DNA from: Tipula vernalis
Lineage: Eukaryota > Arthropoda > Insecta > Diptera > Tipulidae
Reading direction: 5' to 3'
Assembly (NCBI GenBank): GCA_958295665.1
Contig: OY282560.1
Coordinates: 312,833,236 to 312,897,235, forward strand
DNA: 64,000 nt
Part shown: positions 39,714-53,545 of the stretch, piece by piece
Layout of the letters: each line of letters begins with the position of its first letter
Position numbering within the stretch: position 1 is the stretch's first letter
Translations under genes and position numbers: made by a program
The notes under the pieces: generated by a model
Database searches by the model: none
Seen by the model: the letters and a program-made list of their open reading frames with translations, nothing else
Told to the model about the DNA's origin: nothing

Positions 39714-42625
39714 TCAATCATCGGCATCGGAGCACAATTGCCGGAGTTCGCTCTTTGGAGCTCTGACATTTTGGTCTATAGTTCAGGTGATTTTCAATAA
39801 ATTTGAATTTTCTCCAAAATGTGTAGAAATATTCGAACGATCCAAATGTCCGTTATCACGATAATTACAGGGCTCAACGCCTATTGATAGAGGTATCAAT
39901 CATCGGAATCGGAGCACAATTGCCGGAGTTCGCTTTTTGGAGCTCTGACTTTTTGGTCTATAGTTCAGGTGATTTTCAATAAATTTGAATTTTCTCCAAA
40001 ATGTGTAGAAATATTCGAACGATCAAAATGTCCGTTGGCACGATAATTACAGGGCTCAACGCCTATTGATAGAGGTATCAATCATCGGAATCGGAGCACA
40101 ATTGCCGGAGTTCGCTTTTTGGAGCTCTGACTTTTTGGTCTATAGTTCAGGTGATTTTTAATAAATTTGAATTTTCTCCAAAATGTGTAGAAATATTCGA
40201 ACGATCCAAATGTCCGTCGGCACGATAATTACAGGGCTCAACGCCTATTGATAGAGGTATCAATCATCGGAATCGGAGCACAATTGCCGGAGTTCGCTTT
40301 TTGGAGCTCTGACTTTTTGGTCTATAGTTCAGGTGATTTTCAATAAATTTGAATTTTCTTCAAGATGTGTAGAAATATTCGAACGATCCAAATGTCCGTT
40401 GGCACGATAATTACAGGGCTCAACGCCTATTGATAGAGGTATCAATCAACGGAATCGGAGCACAATTGCCGGAGTTCGCTTTTTGGAGCTCTGACTTTTT
40501 GGTCTATAGTTCAGGTGATTTTCAATAAATTTGAATTTTCTCCAAAATGTGTAGAAATATTCGAACGATCCAAATGTCCGTTGGCACGATAATTACAGGG
40601 CTCAACGCCTATTGATAGAGGTATCAATCATCGGAATCGGAGCATAATTGCCGGAGTTCGCTTTTTGGAGCTCTGACTTTTTGGTCTATAGTTCAGGTGA
40701 TTTTCAATAAATTTGAATTTTCTCCAAAATGTGTAGAAATATTCGAACGATCCAAATGTCCGTTGGCACGATAATTACAGGGCTCAACGCCTATTGATAG
40801 AGGCATCAATCATCGGAATCGGAGCACAATTGCCGGAGTTCGCTTTTTGGAGCTCTGACTTTTTGGTCTATAGTTCAGGTGATTTTCAATAAATTTGAAT
40901 TTTCTCCAAAATGTGTAGAAATATTCGAACGATCCAAATGTCCGTTGGCACGATAATTACAGGGCTCAACAACTATTGATAGAGGTATCAATCATCGGAA
41001 TCGGAGCACAATTGCCGGAGTTCGCTTTTTGGAGCTCTGACTTTTTGGTCTATAGTTCAGGTGATTTTCAATAAATTTGAATTTTCTCCAAAATGTGTAG
41101 AAATATTCTAACGATCCAAATGTCCGTTGGCACGATAATTACAGGGCTCAACGCCTATTGATAGAGGTATCAATCATCGGAATCGGAGCACAATTGCCGG
41201 AGTTCGCTTTTTGGAGCTCTGACTTTTTGGTCTATAGTTCAGGTGATTTTCAATAAATTTGAATTTTCTCCAAAATGTGTAGAAATATTCGAACGATCCA
41301 AATGTCCGTTGGCACGATAATTACAGGGCTCAACGCCTATTGATAGAGGTATCAATCATCGGAATCGGAGCACAATTGCCGGAGTTCGCTTTTTGGAGCT
41401 CTGACTTTTTGGTCTATAGTTCAGGTGATTTTCAATAAATTTAAATTTTCTCCAAAATGTGTAGAAATATTCGAACGATCCAAATGTCCGTTGGCACGAT
41501 AATTACAGGGCTCAACGCCTATTGATAGAGGTATCAATCATCGGAATCGGAGCACAATTGCCGGAGTTCGCTTTTTGGAGCTCTGACTTTTTGGTCTATA
41601 GTTCAGGTGATTTTCAATAAATTTGAATTTTCTCCAAAATGTGTAGAAATATTCGAACGATCCAAATGTCCGTTGGCACGATAATTACAGGGCTCAACGC
41701 CTATTGATAGAGGTATCAATCATCGGAATCGGAGCACAATTGCCGGAGTTCGCTTTTTGGAGCTCTGACTTTTTGGTCTATAGTTCAGGTGATTTTCAAT
41801 AAATTTGAATTTTCTCCAAAATGTGTAGAAATATTCGAACGATCCAAATGTCCGTTGGCACGATAATTACAGGGCTCAACGCCTATTGATAGAGGTATCA
41901 ATCATCGGAATCGGAGCACAATTGCCGGAGTTCGCTTTTTGGAGCTCTGACTTTTTGGTCTATAGTTCAGGTGATTTTCAATAAATTTGAATTTTCTCCA
42001 AAATGTGTAGAAATATTCGAACGATCCAAATGTCCGTTGGCACGATAATTACAGGGCTCAACGCCTATTGATAGAGGTATCAATCATCGGAATCGGAGCA
42101 CAATTGCCGGAGTTCGCTCTTTGGAGCTCTGACTTTTTGGTCTATAGTTCAGGTGATTTTCAATAAATTTGAATTTTCTCCAAAATGTGTAGAAATATTC
42201 GAACGATCCAAATGTCCGTTGGCACGAAAATTACAGGGCTCAACGCCCATTGATAGAGGTATCAATCATCGGCATCGGAGCACAATTGCCGGAGTTCGCT
42301 CTTTGGAGCTCTGACTTTTTGGTCTATAGTTCAGGTGATTTTCAATAAATTTGAATTTTCTCCAAAATGTGTAGAAATATTCGAACGATCCAAATGTCCG
42401 TCGGCACGATAATTACAGGGCTCAACGCCTATTGATAGAGGTATCAATCATCGGAATCGGAGCACAATTGCCGGAGTTCGCTTTTTGGAGCTCTGACTTT
42501 TTGGTCTATAGTTCAGGTGATTTTCAATAAATTTGAATTTTCTCCAAAATGTGTAGAAATATTCGAACGATCCAAATGTCCGTTGGCACGATAATTACAG
42601 GGCTCAACGCCTATTGATAGAGGTA
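39599..42625. repeat. 3.03 kb higher-order block, copy 2
   Basis: It repeats the 36571-39598 markers: 115 bp monomer (39599), TTCTTCAAGATG (40357), TCAACGG (40442), TATTCTAACG (41107), ACGAAAATTACAGG (42224). Offsets between pairs vary by whole monomers (3028, 2846, 2481, 3027), so single repeats were gained or lost inside. The right end is approximate. A partial third echo (TTCTTCAAAATG 43087, TCAACGG near 43172) lies 2730 bp, 15 monomers, after 40357. Confidence 0.7.
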
Positions 42626-45537
42626 TCAATCATCGGAATCGGAGCACAATTGCCGGAGTTCGCTTTTTGGAGCTCTGACTTTTTGGTCTATAGTTCAGGT
42701 GATTTTCAATAAATTTGAATTTTCTCCAAAATGTGTAGAAATATTCGAACGATCCAAATGTCCGTTGGCACGATAATTACAGGGCTCAACGCCTATTGAT
42801 AGAGGTATCAATCATCGGAATCGGAGCACAATTGCCGGAGTTCGCTTTTTGGAGCTCTGACTTTTTGGTCTATAGTTCAGGTGATTTTCAATAAATTTGA
42901 ATTTTCTCCAAAATGTGTAGAAATATTCGAACGATCCAAATGTCCGTCGGCACGATAATTACAGGGCTCAACGCCTATTGATAGAGGTATCAATCATCGG
43001 AATCGGAGCACAATTGCCGGAGTTCGCTTTTTGGAGCTCTGACTTTTTGGTCCATAGTTCAGGTGATTTTCAATAAATTTGAATTTTCTTCAAAATGTGT
43101 AGAAATATTCGAACGATCCAAATGTCCGTTGGCACGATAATTACAGGGCTCAACGCCTATTGATAGAGGTATCAATCAACGGAATCGGAGCACAATTGCC
43201 GGAGTTCGCTTTTTGGAGCTCTGACTTTTTGGTCTATAGTTCAGGTGATTTTCAATAAATTTGAATTTTCTCCAAAATGTGTAGAAATATTCGAACGATC
43301 CAAATGTCCGTTGGCACGATAATTACAGGGCTCAACGCCTATTGATAGAGGTATCAATCATCGGAATCGGAGCACAATTGCCGGAGTTCGCTTTTTGGAG
43401 CTCTGACTTTTTGGTCTATAGTTCAGGTGATTTTCAATAAATTTGAATTTTCTCCAAAATGTGTAGAAATATTCGAACGATCCAAATGTCCGTTGGCACG
43501 ATAATTACAGGGCTCAACGCCTATTGATAGAGGTATCAATCATCGGAATCGGAGCACAATTGCCGGAGTTCGCTTTTTGGAGCTCTGACTTTTTGGTCTA
43601 TAGTTCAGGTGATTTTCAATAAATTTGAATTTTCTCCAAAATGTGTAGAAATATTCGAACGATCCAAATGTCTGTTGGCACGATAATTACAGGGCTCAAC
43701 GCCTATTGATAGAGGTATCAATCATCGGAATCGGAGCACAATTGCCGGAGTTCGCTTTTTGGAGCTCTGACTTTTTGGTCTATAGTTCAGGTGATTTTCA
43801 ATAAATTTGAATTTTCTCCAAAATGTGTAGAAATATTCGAACGATCCAAATGTCCGTTGGCACGATAATTACAGGGCTCAACGCCTATTGATAGAGGTAT
43901 CAATCATCGGAATCGGAGCACAATTGCCGGAGTTTGCTTTTAGGAGCTCTGACTTTTTGGTCTATAGTTCAGGTGATTTTCAATAAATTGGAATTTTCTC
44001 CAAAATGTGTAGAAATATTCGAACGATCCAAATGTCCGTTGGCACGATAATTACAGGGCTCAACGCCTATTGATAGAGGTATCAATCATCGGAATCGGAT
44101 CACAATTGCCGGAGTTCGCTTTTTGGAGCTCTGACTTTTTGGTCTATAGTTCAGGTGATTTTCAATAAATTCAAATTTTCTCCAAAATGTGAAGAAATAT
44201 TCGAACGATCCAAATGTCCGTTGGCACGATAATTACAGGGCTCAACGCCTATTGATAGAGGTATCAATCATCGGAATCGGAGCACAATTGCCGGAGTTCG
44301 CTTTTTGGAGCTCTGACTTTTTGGTCTATAGTTCAGGTGATTTTGAATAAATTTGAATTTTCTCCAAAATGTGTAGAAATATTCGAACGATCCAAATGTC
44401 CGTTGGCACGATAATTACAGGGCTCAACGCCTATTGATAGAGGTATCAATCATCGGAATCGGAGCACAATTGCCGGAGTTCGCTTTTTGGAGCTCTGATT
44501 TTTTGGTCTATAGTTCAGGTGATTTTCAATAAATTTGAATTTTCTCCAAAATGTGTAGAAATATTCGAACGATCCAAATGTCCGTTGGCACGATAATTAC
44601 AGGGCTCAACGCCTATTGATAGAGGTATCAATCATCGGAATCGGAGCACAATTGCCGGAGTTCGCTTTTTGGAGCTCTGACTTTTTGGTCTATAGTTCAG
44701 GTGATTTTCAATAAATTTGAATTTTCTCCAAAATGTGTAGAAATATTCGAACGATCCAAATGTCCGTTGGCACGATAATTACAGGGCTCAACGCCTATTG
44801 ATAGAGGTATCAATCATCGGCATCGGAGCACAATTGCCGGAGTTCGCTCTTTGGAGCTCTGACTTTTTGGTCTATAGTTCAGGTGATTTTCAATAAATTT
44901 GAATTTTCTCCAAAATGTGTAGAAATATTCGAACGATCCAAATGTCCGTTGGCACGATAATTACAGGGCTCAACGCCTATTGATAGAGGTATCAATCATC
45001 GGCATCGGAGCACAATTGCCGGAGTTCGCTCTTTGGAGCTCTGACTTTTTGGTCTATAGTTCAGGTGATTTTCAATAAATTTGAATTTTCTCCAAAATGT
45101 GTAGAAATATTCGAACGATCCAAATGTCCGTCGGCACGATAATTACAGGGCTCAACGCCTATTGATAGAGGTATCAATCATCGGAATCGGAGCACAATTG
45201 CCGGAGTTCGCTTTTTGGAGCTCTGACTTTTTGGTCTATAGTTCAGGTGATTTTCAATAAATTTGAATTTTCTCCAAAATGTGTAGAAATATTCGAACGA
45301 TCCAAATGTCCGTTGGCACGATAATTACAGGGCTCAACGCCTATTGATAGAGGTATCAATCATCGGAATCGGAGCACAATTGCCGGAGTTCGCTTTTTGG
45401 AGCTCTGACTTTTTGGTCTATAGTTCAGGTGATTTTCAATAAATTTGAATTATCTCCAAAATGTGTAGAAATATTCGAACGATCCAAATGTCCGTTGGCA
45501 CGATAATTACAGGGCTCAACGCCTATTGATAGAGGTA
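42626..45537. repeat. Domain 2, homogeneous A/B array, part 2
   Basis: Sixteen monomers, mainly type A. Private changes include TCTGTTGG near 43672, CTTTTAGG near 43938, GGATCACAATTG near 44098, TTCAAATTTTC near 44170 with GTGAAG, TTTTGAATAA near 44343, and TTATCTCC near 45450. No gene is present. Confidence 0.85.
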
Positions 45538-48085
45538 TCAATCATCGGAATCGGAGCACAATTGCCGGAGTTCGCTTTTTGGAGCTCTGACTTTTTGGTC
45601 TATAGTTCAGGTGATTTTCAATAAATTTGAATTTTCTCCAAAATGTGTAGAAATATTCGAACGATCCAAATGTCCGTTGGCACGATAATTACAGGGCTCA
45701 ACGCCTATTGATTGAGGTATCAATCATCGGAATCGGAGCACAATTGCTGGAGTTCGCTTTTTGGAGCTCTGACTTTTTGGTCTATAGTTCAGGTGATTTT
45801 CAATAAATTTGAATTTTCTCCAAAATGTGTAGAAATATTCGAACGATCCAAATGTCCGTTGGCACGATAATTACAGGGCTCAACGCCTATTGATAGAGGT
45901 ATCAATCATCGGAATCGGAGCACAATTGCCGGAGTTCGCTTTTTGGAGCTCTGACTTTTTGGTCTATAGTTCAGGTGATTTTCAATAAATTTGAATTTTC
46001 TCCAAAATGTGTAGAAATATTCGAACGATCCAAATGTCCGTTGGCACGATAATTACAGGGCTCAACGCCTATTGATAGAGGTATCAATCATCGGAATCGG
46101 AGCACAATTGCCGGAGTTCGCTTTTTGGAGCTCTGACTTTTTGGTCTATAGTTCAGGTGATTTTCAATAAATTTGAATTTTCTCCAAAATGTGTAGAAAT
46201 ATTCGAACGATCCAAATGTCCGTTGGCACGATAATTACAGGGCTCAACGCCTATTGATAGAGGTATCAATCATCGGCATCGGAGCACAATTGCCGGAGTT
46301 CGCTCTTTGGAGCTCTGACTTTTAGGTCTATAGTTCAGGTGATTTTCAATAAATTTGAATTTTCTCCAAAATGTGTAGAAATATTCGAACGATCCAAATG
46401 TCCGTTGGCACGATAATTACAGGGCTCAACGCCTATTGATAGAGGTATCAATCATCGGCATCGGAGCACAATTGCCGGAGTTCGCTCTTTGGAGCTCTGA
46501 CTTTTAGGTCTATAGTTCAGGTGATTTTCAATAAATTTGAATTTTCTCCAAAATGTGTAGAAATATTCGAACGATCCAAATGTCCGTCGGCACGATAATT
46601 ACAGGGCTCAACGCCTATTGATAGAGGTATCAATCATCGGCATCGGAGCACAATTGCCGGAGTTCGCTCTTTGGAGCTCTGACTTTTTGGTCTATAGTTC
46701 AGGTGATTTTCAATAAATTTGAATTTTCTCCAAAATGTGTAGAAATATTCGAACGATCCAAATGTCCGTTGGCACGATAATTACAGGGCTCAACGCCTAT
46801 TGATAGAGGTATCAATCATCGGCATCGGAGCACAATTGCCGGAGTTCGCTCTTTGGAGCTCTGACTTTTAGGTCTATAGTTCAGGTGATTTTCAATAAAT
46901 TTGAATTTTCTCCAAAATGTGTAGAAATATTCGAACGATCCAAATGTCCGTTGGCACGATAATTACAGGGCTCAACGCCTATTGATAGAGGTATCAATCA
47001 TCGGCATCGGAGCACAATTGCCGGAGTTCGCTCTTTGGAGCTCTGACTTTTTGGTCTATAGTTCAGGTGATTTTCAATAAATTTGAATTTTCTCCAAAAT
47101 GTGTAGAAATATTCGAACGATCCAAATGTCCGTCAGCACGATAATTACAGGGCTCAACGCCTATTGATAGAGGTATCAATCATCGGAATCGGAGCACAAT
47201 TGCCGGAGTTCGCTTTTTGGAGCTCTGACTTTTTGGTCTATAGTTCAGGTGATTTTCAATAAATTTGAATTTTCTCCAAAATGTGTAGAAATATTCGAAC
47301 GATCCAAATGTCCGTTGGCACGATAATTACAGGGCTCAACGCCTATTGATAGAGGTATCAATCATCGGAATCGGAGCACAATTGCCGGAGTTCGCTTTTT
47401 GGAGCTCTGACTTTTTGGTCTATAGTTCAGGTGATTTTCAATAAATTTGAATTTTCTCCAAAATGTGTAGAAATATTCGAACGATCCAAATGTCCGTTGG
47501 CACGATAATTACAGGGCTCAACGCCTATTGATAGAGGTATCAATCATCGGCATCGGAGCACAATTGCCGGAGTTCGCTCTTTGGAGCTCTGACTTTTTGG
47601 TCTATAGTTCAGGTGATTTTCAATAAATTTGAATTTTCTCCAAAATGTGTAGAAATATTCGAACGATCCAAATGTCCGTCGGCACGATAATTACAGGGCT
47701 CAACGCCTATTGATAGAGGTATCAATCATCGGAATCGGAGCACAATTGCCGGAGTTCGCTTTTTGGAGCTCTGACTTTTTGGTCTATAGTTCAGGTGATT
47801 TTCAATAAATTTGAATTTTCTCCAAAATGTGTAGAAATATTCGAACGATCCAAATGTCCGTTGGCACGATAATTACAGGGCTCAACGCCTATTGATAGAG
47901 GTATCAATCATCGGAATCGGAGCACAATTGCCGGAGTTCGCTTTTTGGAGCTCTGACTTTTTGGTCTATAGTTCAGGTGATTTTCAATAAATTTGAATTT
48001 TCTCCAAAATGTGTAGAAATATTCGAACGATCCAAATGTCCGTTGGCACGATAATTACAGGGCTCAACGCCTATTGATAGAGGTA
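45538..48085. repeat. 2548 bp segment, 14 monomers, related to 48086 onward
   Basis: Its first six monomers match those starting at 48086 and 53546. The marks are a GATTGAGG end followed by a TTGCTGG monomer, two type A copies, then a type B copy with ACTTTTAGG (46321 and 48869). CTTTTAGG occurs three times here (about 46321, 46503, 46867), a local amplification of that change. Confidence 0.8.
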
Positions 48086-51000
48086 TCAATCATCGGAATC
48101 GGAGCACAATTGCCGGAGTTCGCTTTTTGGAGCTCTGACTTTTTGGTCTATAGTTCAGGTGATTTTCAATAAATTTGAATTTTCTCCAAAATGTGTAGAA
48201 ATATTCGAACGATCCAAATGTCCGTTGGCACGATAATTACAGGGCTCAACGCCTATTGATTGAGGTATCAATCATCGGAATCGGAGCACAATTGCTGGAG
48301 TTCGCTTTTTGGAGCTCTGACTTTTTGGTCTATAGTTCAGGTGATTTTCAATAAATTTGAATTTTCTCCAAAATGTGTAGAAATATTCGAACGATCCAAA
48401 TGTCCGTTGGCACGATAATTACAGGGCTCAACGCCTATTGATAGAGGTATCAATCATCGGAATCGGAGCACAATTGCCGGAGTTCGCTTTTTGGAGCTCT
48501 GACTTTTTGGTCTATAGTTCAGGTGATTTTCAATAAATTTGAATTTTCTCCAAAATGTGTAGAAATATTCGAACGATCCAAATGTCCGTTGGCACGATAA
48601 TTACAGGGCTCAACGCCTATTGATAGAGGTATCAATCATCGGAATCGGAGCACAATTGCCGGAGTTCGCTTTTTGAAGCTCTGACTTTTTGGTCTATAGT
48701 TCAGGTGATTTTCAATAAATTTGAATTTTCTCCAAAATGTGTAGAAATATTCGAACGATCCAAATGTCCGTTGGCACGATAATTACAGGGCTCAACGCCT
48801 ATTGATAGAGGTATCAATCATCGGCATCGGAGCACAATTGCCGGAGTTCGCTCTTTGGAGCTCTGACTTTTAGGTCTATAGTTCAGGTGATTTTCAATAA
48901 ATTTGAATTTTCTCCAAAATGTGTAGAAATATTCGAACGATCCAAATGTCCGTTGGCACGATAATTACAGGGCTCAACGCCTATTGATAGAGGTATCAAT
49001 CATCGGCATCGGAGCACAATTGCCGGAGTTCGCTCTTTGGAGCTCTGACTTTTTGGTCTATAGTTCAGGTGATTTTCAATAAATTTGAATTTTCTCCAAA
49101 ATGTGTAGAAATATTCGAACGATCCAAATGTCCGTTGGCACGATAATTACAGGGCTCAACGCCTATTGATAGAGGTATCAATCATCGGAATCGGAGCACA
49201 ATTGCCGGAGTTCGCTTTTTGGAGCTCTGACTTTTTGGTCTATAGTTCAGGTGATTTTCAATAAATTTGAATTTTCTCCAAAATGTGTAGAAATATTCGA
49301 ACGATCCAAATGTCCGTTGGCACGATAATTACAGGGCTCAACGCCTATTGATAGAGGTATCAATCATCGGAATCGGAGCACAATTGCCGGAGTTCGCTTT
49401 TTGGAGCTCTGACTTTTTGGTCTATAGTTCAGGTGATTTTCAATAAATTTGAATTTTCTCCAAAATGTGTAGAAATATTCGAACGATCCAAATGTCCGTT
49501 GGCACGATAATTACAGGGCTCAACGCCTATTGATAGAGGTATCAATCATCGGAATCGGAGCACAATTGCCGGAGTTCGCTCTTTGGAGCTCTGACTTTTT
49601 GGTCTATAGTTCAGGTGATTTTCAATAAATTTGAATTTTCTCCAAAATGTGTAGAAATATTCGAACGATCCAAATGTCCGTCGGCACGATAATTACAGGG
49701 CTCAACGCCTATTGATAGAGGTATCAATCATCGGAATCGGAGCACAATTGCTGGAGTTCGCTTTTTGGAGCTCTGACTTTTTGGTCTATAGTTCAGGTGA
49801 TTTTCAATAAATTTGAATTTTCTCCAAAATGTGTAGAAATATTCGAACGATCCAAATGTCCGTTGGCACGATAATTACAGGGCTCAACGCCTATTGATAG
49901 AGGTATCAATCATCGGAATCGGAGCACAATTGCCGGAGTTCGCTTTTTGGAGCTCTGACTTTTTGGTCTATAGTTCAGGTGATTTTCAATAAATTTGAAT
50001 TTTCTCCAAAATGTGTAGAAATATTCGAACGATCCAAATGTCCGTTGGCACGATAATTACAGGGCTCAACGCCTATTGATAGAGGTATCAATCATCGGCA
50101 TCGGAGCACAATTGCCGGAGTTCGCTCTTTGGAGCTCTGACTTTTTGGTCTATAGTTCAGGTGATTTTCAATAAATTTGAATTTTCTCCAAAATGTGTAG
50201 AAATATTCGAACGATCCAAATGTCCGTTGGCACGATAATTACAGGGCTCAACACCCATTGATAGAGGTATCAATCATCGGCATCGGAGCACAATTGCCGG
50301 AGTTCGCTCTTTGGAGCTCTGACTTTTTGGTCTATAGTTCAGGTGATTTTCAATAAATTTGAATTTTCTCCAAAATGTCTAGAAATATTCGAACGATCCA
50401 AATGTCCGTTGGCACGATAATTACAGGGCTCAACGCCTATTGATAGAGGTATCAATAATCGGAATCGGAGCACAATTGCCGGAGTTCGCTTTTTGGAGCT
50501 CTGACTTTTTGGTCTATAGTTCAGGTGATTTTCAATAAATTTGAATTTTCTCCAAAATGTGTAGAAATATTCGAACGATCCAAATGTCCGTTGGCACGAT
50601 AATTACAGGGCTCAACGCCTATTGATAGAGGTATCAATCATCGGAATCGGAGCACAATTGCCGGAGTTCGCTTTTTGGAGCTCTGACTTTTTGGTCTATA
50701 GTTCAGGTGATTTTCAATAAATTTGAATTTTCTCCAAAATGTGTAGAAATATTCGAACGATCCAAATGTCCGTTGGCACGATAATTACAGGGCTCAACGC
50801 CTATTGATAGAGGTATCAATCATCGGAATCGGAGCACAATTGCCGGAGTTCGCTTTTTGGAGCTCTGACTTTTTGGTCTATAGTTCAGGTGATTTTCAAT
50901 AAATTTGAATTTTCTCCAAAATGTGTAGAAATATTCGAACGATCCAAATGTCCGTTGGCACGATAATTACAGGGCTCAACGCCTATTGATAGAGGTATCA

Positions 51001-53545
51001 ATCATCGGAATCGGAGCACAATTGCCGGAGTTCGCTTTTTGGACCTCTGACTTTTTGGTCTATAGTTCAGGTGATTTTCAATAAATTTGAATTTTCTCCA
51101 AAATGTGTAGAAATATTCGAACGATCCAAATGTCCGTCGGCACGATAATTACAGGGCTCAACGCCTATTGATAGAGGTATCAATCATCGGAATCGAAGCA
51201 CAATTGCCGGAGTTCGCATTTTGGAGCTCTGACTTTTTGGTCTATAGTTCAGGTGATTTTCAATAAATTTGAATTTTCTCCAAAATGTGTAGAAATATTC
51301 GAACGATCCAAATGTCCGTTGGCACGATAATTACAGGGCTCAACGCCTATTGATAGAGGTATCAATCATCGGAATCGGAGCACAATTGCCGGAGTTCGCT
51401 TTTTGGAGCTCTGACTTTTTGGTCTATAGTTCAGGTGATTTTCAATAAATTTGAATTTTCTCCAAAATGTGTAGAAATATTCGAACGATCCAAATGTCCG
51501 TTGGCACGATAATTACAGGGCTCAACGCCTATTGATAGAGGTATCAATCATCGGCATCGGAGCACAATTGCCGGAGTTCGCTCTTTGGAGCTCTGACTTT
51601 TTGGTCTATAGTTCAGGTGATTTTCAATAAATTTGAATTTTCTCCAAAATGTGTAGAAATATTCGAACGATTCAAATGTCTGTCGGCACGATAATTACAG
51701 GGCTCAACGCCTATTGATAGAGGTATCAATCATCGGAATCGGAGCACAATTGCCGGAGTTCGCTTTTTGGAGCTCTGACTTTTTGGTCTATAGTTCAGGT
51801 GATTTTCAATAAATTTGAATTTTCTCCAAAATGTGTAGAAATATTCGAACGATCCAAATGTCCGTTGGCACGATAATTACAGGGCTCAACGCCTATTGAT
51901 AGAGGTATCAATCATCGGAATCGGAGCACAATTGCCGGAGTTCGCTTTTTGGAGCTCTGACTTTTTGGTCTATAGTTCAGGTGATTTTCAATAAATTTGA
52001 ATTTTCTCCAAAATGTGTAGAAATATTCGAACGATCCAAATGTCCGTTGGCACGATAATTACAGGGCTCAACGCCTATTGATAGAGGTATCAATCATCGG
52101 CATCGGAGCACAATTGCCGGAGTTCGCTCTTTGGAGCTCTGACTTTTTGGTCTATAGTTCAGGTGATTTTCAATAAATTTGAATTTTCTCCAAAATGTGT
52201 AGAAATATTCGAACGATCCAAATGTCCGTTGGCACGATAATTACAGGGCTCAACGCCTATTGATAGAGGTATCAATCATCGGCATCGGAGCACAATTGCC
52301 GGAGTTCGCTCTTTGGAGCTCTGACTTTTTGGTCTATAGTTCAGGTGATTTTCAATAAATTTGAATTTTCTCCAAAATGTGTAGAAATATTCGAACGATC
52401 CAAATGTCCGTTGGCACGATAATTACAGGGCTCAACGCCTATTGATAGAGGTATCAATCATCGGAATCGGAGCACAATTGCCGGAGTTCGCTTTTTGGAG
52501 CTCTGACTTTTTGGTCTATAGTTCAGGTGATTTTCAATAAATTTGAATTTTCTCCAAAATGTGTAGAAATATTCGAACGATCCAAATGTCCGTTGGCACG
52601 ATAATTACAGGGCTCAACGCCTATTGATAGAGGTATCAATCATCGGAATCGGAGCACAATTGCCGGAGTTCGCTTTTTGGAGCTCTGACTTTTTGGTCTA
52701 TAGTTCAGGTGATTTTCAATAAATTTGAATTTTCTCCAAAATGTGTAGAAATATTCGAACGATCCAAATGTCCGTTGGCACGATAATTACAGGGCTCAAC
52801 GCCTATTGATAGAGGTATCAATCATCGGAATCGGAGCACAATTGCCGGAGTTCGCTTTTTGGAGCTCTGACTTTTTGGTCTATAGTTCAGGTGATTTTCA
52901 ATAAATTTGAATTTTCTCCAAAATGTGTAGAAATATTCGAACGATCCAAATGTCCGTTGGCACGATAATTACAGGGCTCAACGCCTATTGATAGAGGTAT
53001 CAATCATCGGAATCGGAGCACAATTGCCGGAGTTCGCATTTTGGAGCTCTGACTTTTTGGTCTATAGTTCAGGTGATTTTCAATAAATTTGAATTTTCTC
53101 CAAAATGTGTAGAAATATTCGAACGATCCAAATGTCCGTTGGCACGATAATTACAGGGCTCAACGCCTATTGATAGAGGTATCAATCATCGGCATCGGAG
53201 CACAATTGCCGGAGTTCGCTCTTTGGAGCTCTGACTTTTTGGTCTATAGTTCAGGTGATTTTCAATAAATTTGAATTTTCTCCAAAATGTGTAGAAATAT
53301 TCGAACGATCCAAATGTCCGTCGGCACGATAATTACAGGGCTCAACGCCTATTGATAGAGGTATCAATCATCGGAATCGGAGCACAATTGCCGGAGTTCG
53401 CTTTTTGGAGCTCTGACTTTTTGGTCTATAGTTCAGGTGATTTTCAATAAATTTGAATTTTCTCCAAAATGTGTAGAAATATTCGAACGATCCAAATGTC
53501 CGTTGGCACGATAATTACAGGGCTCAACGCCTATTGATAGAGGTA
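48086..53545. repeat. 5460 bp tandem duplication, copy 1 (30 monomers)
   Basis: Rare markers recur exactly 5460 bp later: GATTGAGG with TTGCTGG (48259 and 53719), TTTTTGAAGC (48672 and 54132), ACACCCATTG (50251 and 55711), CAATAATCGG (50454 and 55914), TTTGGACCTC (51041 and 56501), GCATTTTGG (51218 and 56678; 53034 and 58494), and ATTCAAATGTCTGTCGG (51669 and 57129). 5460 is exactly 30 times 182. Confidence 0.92.
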
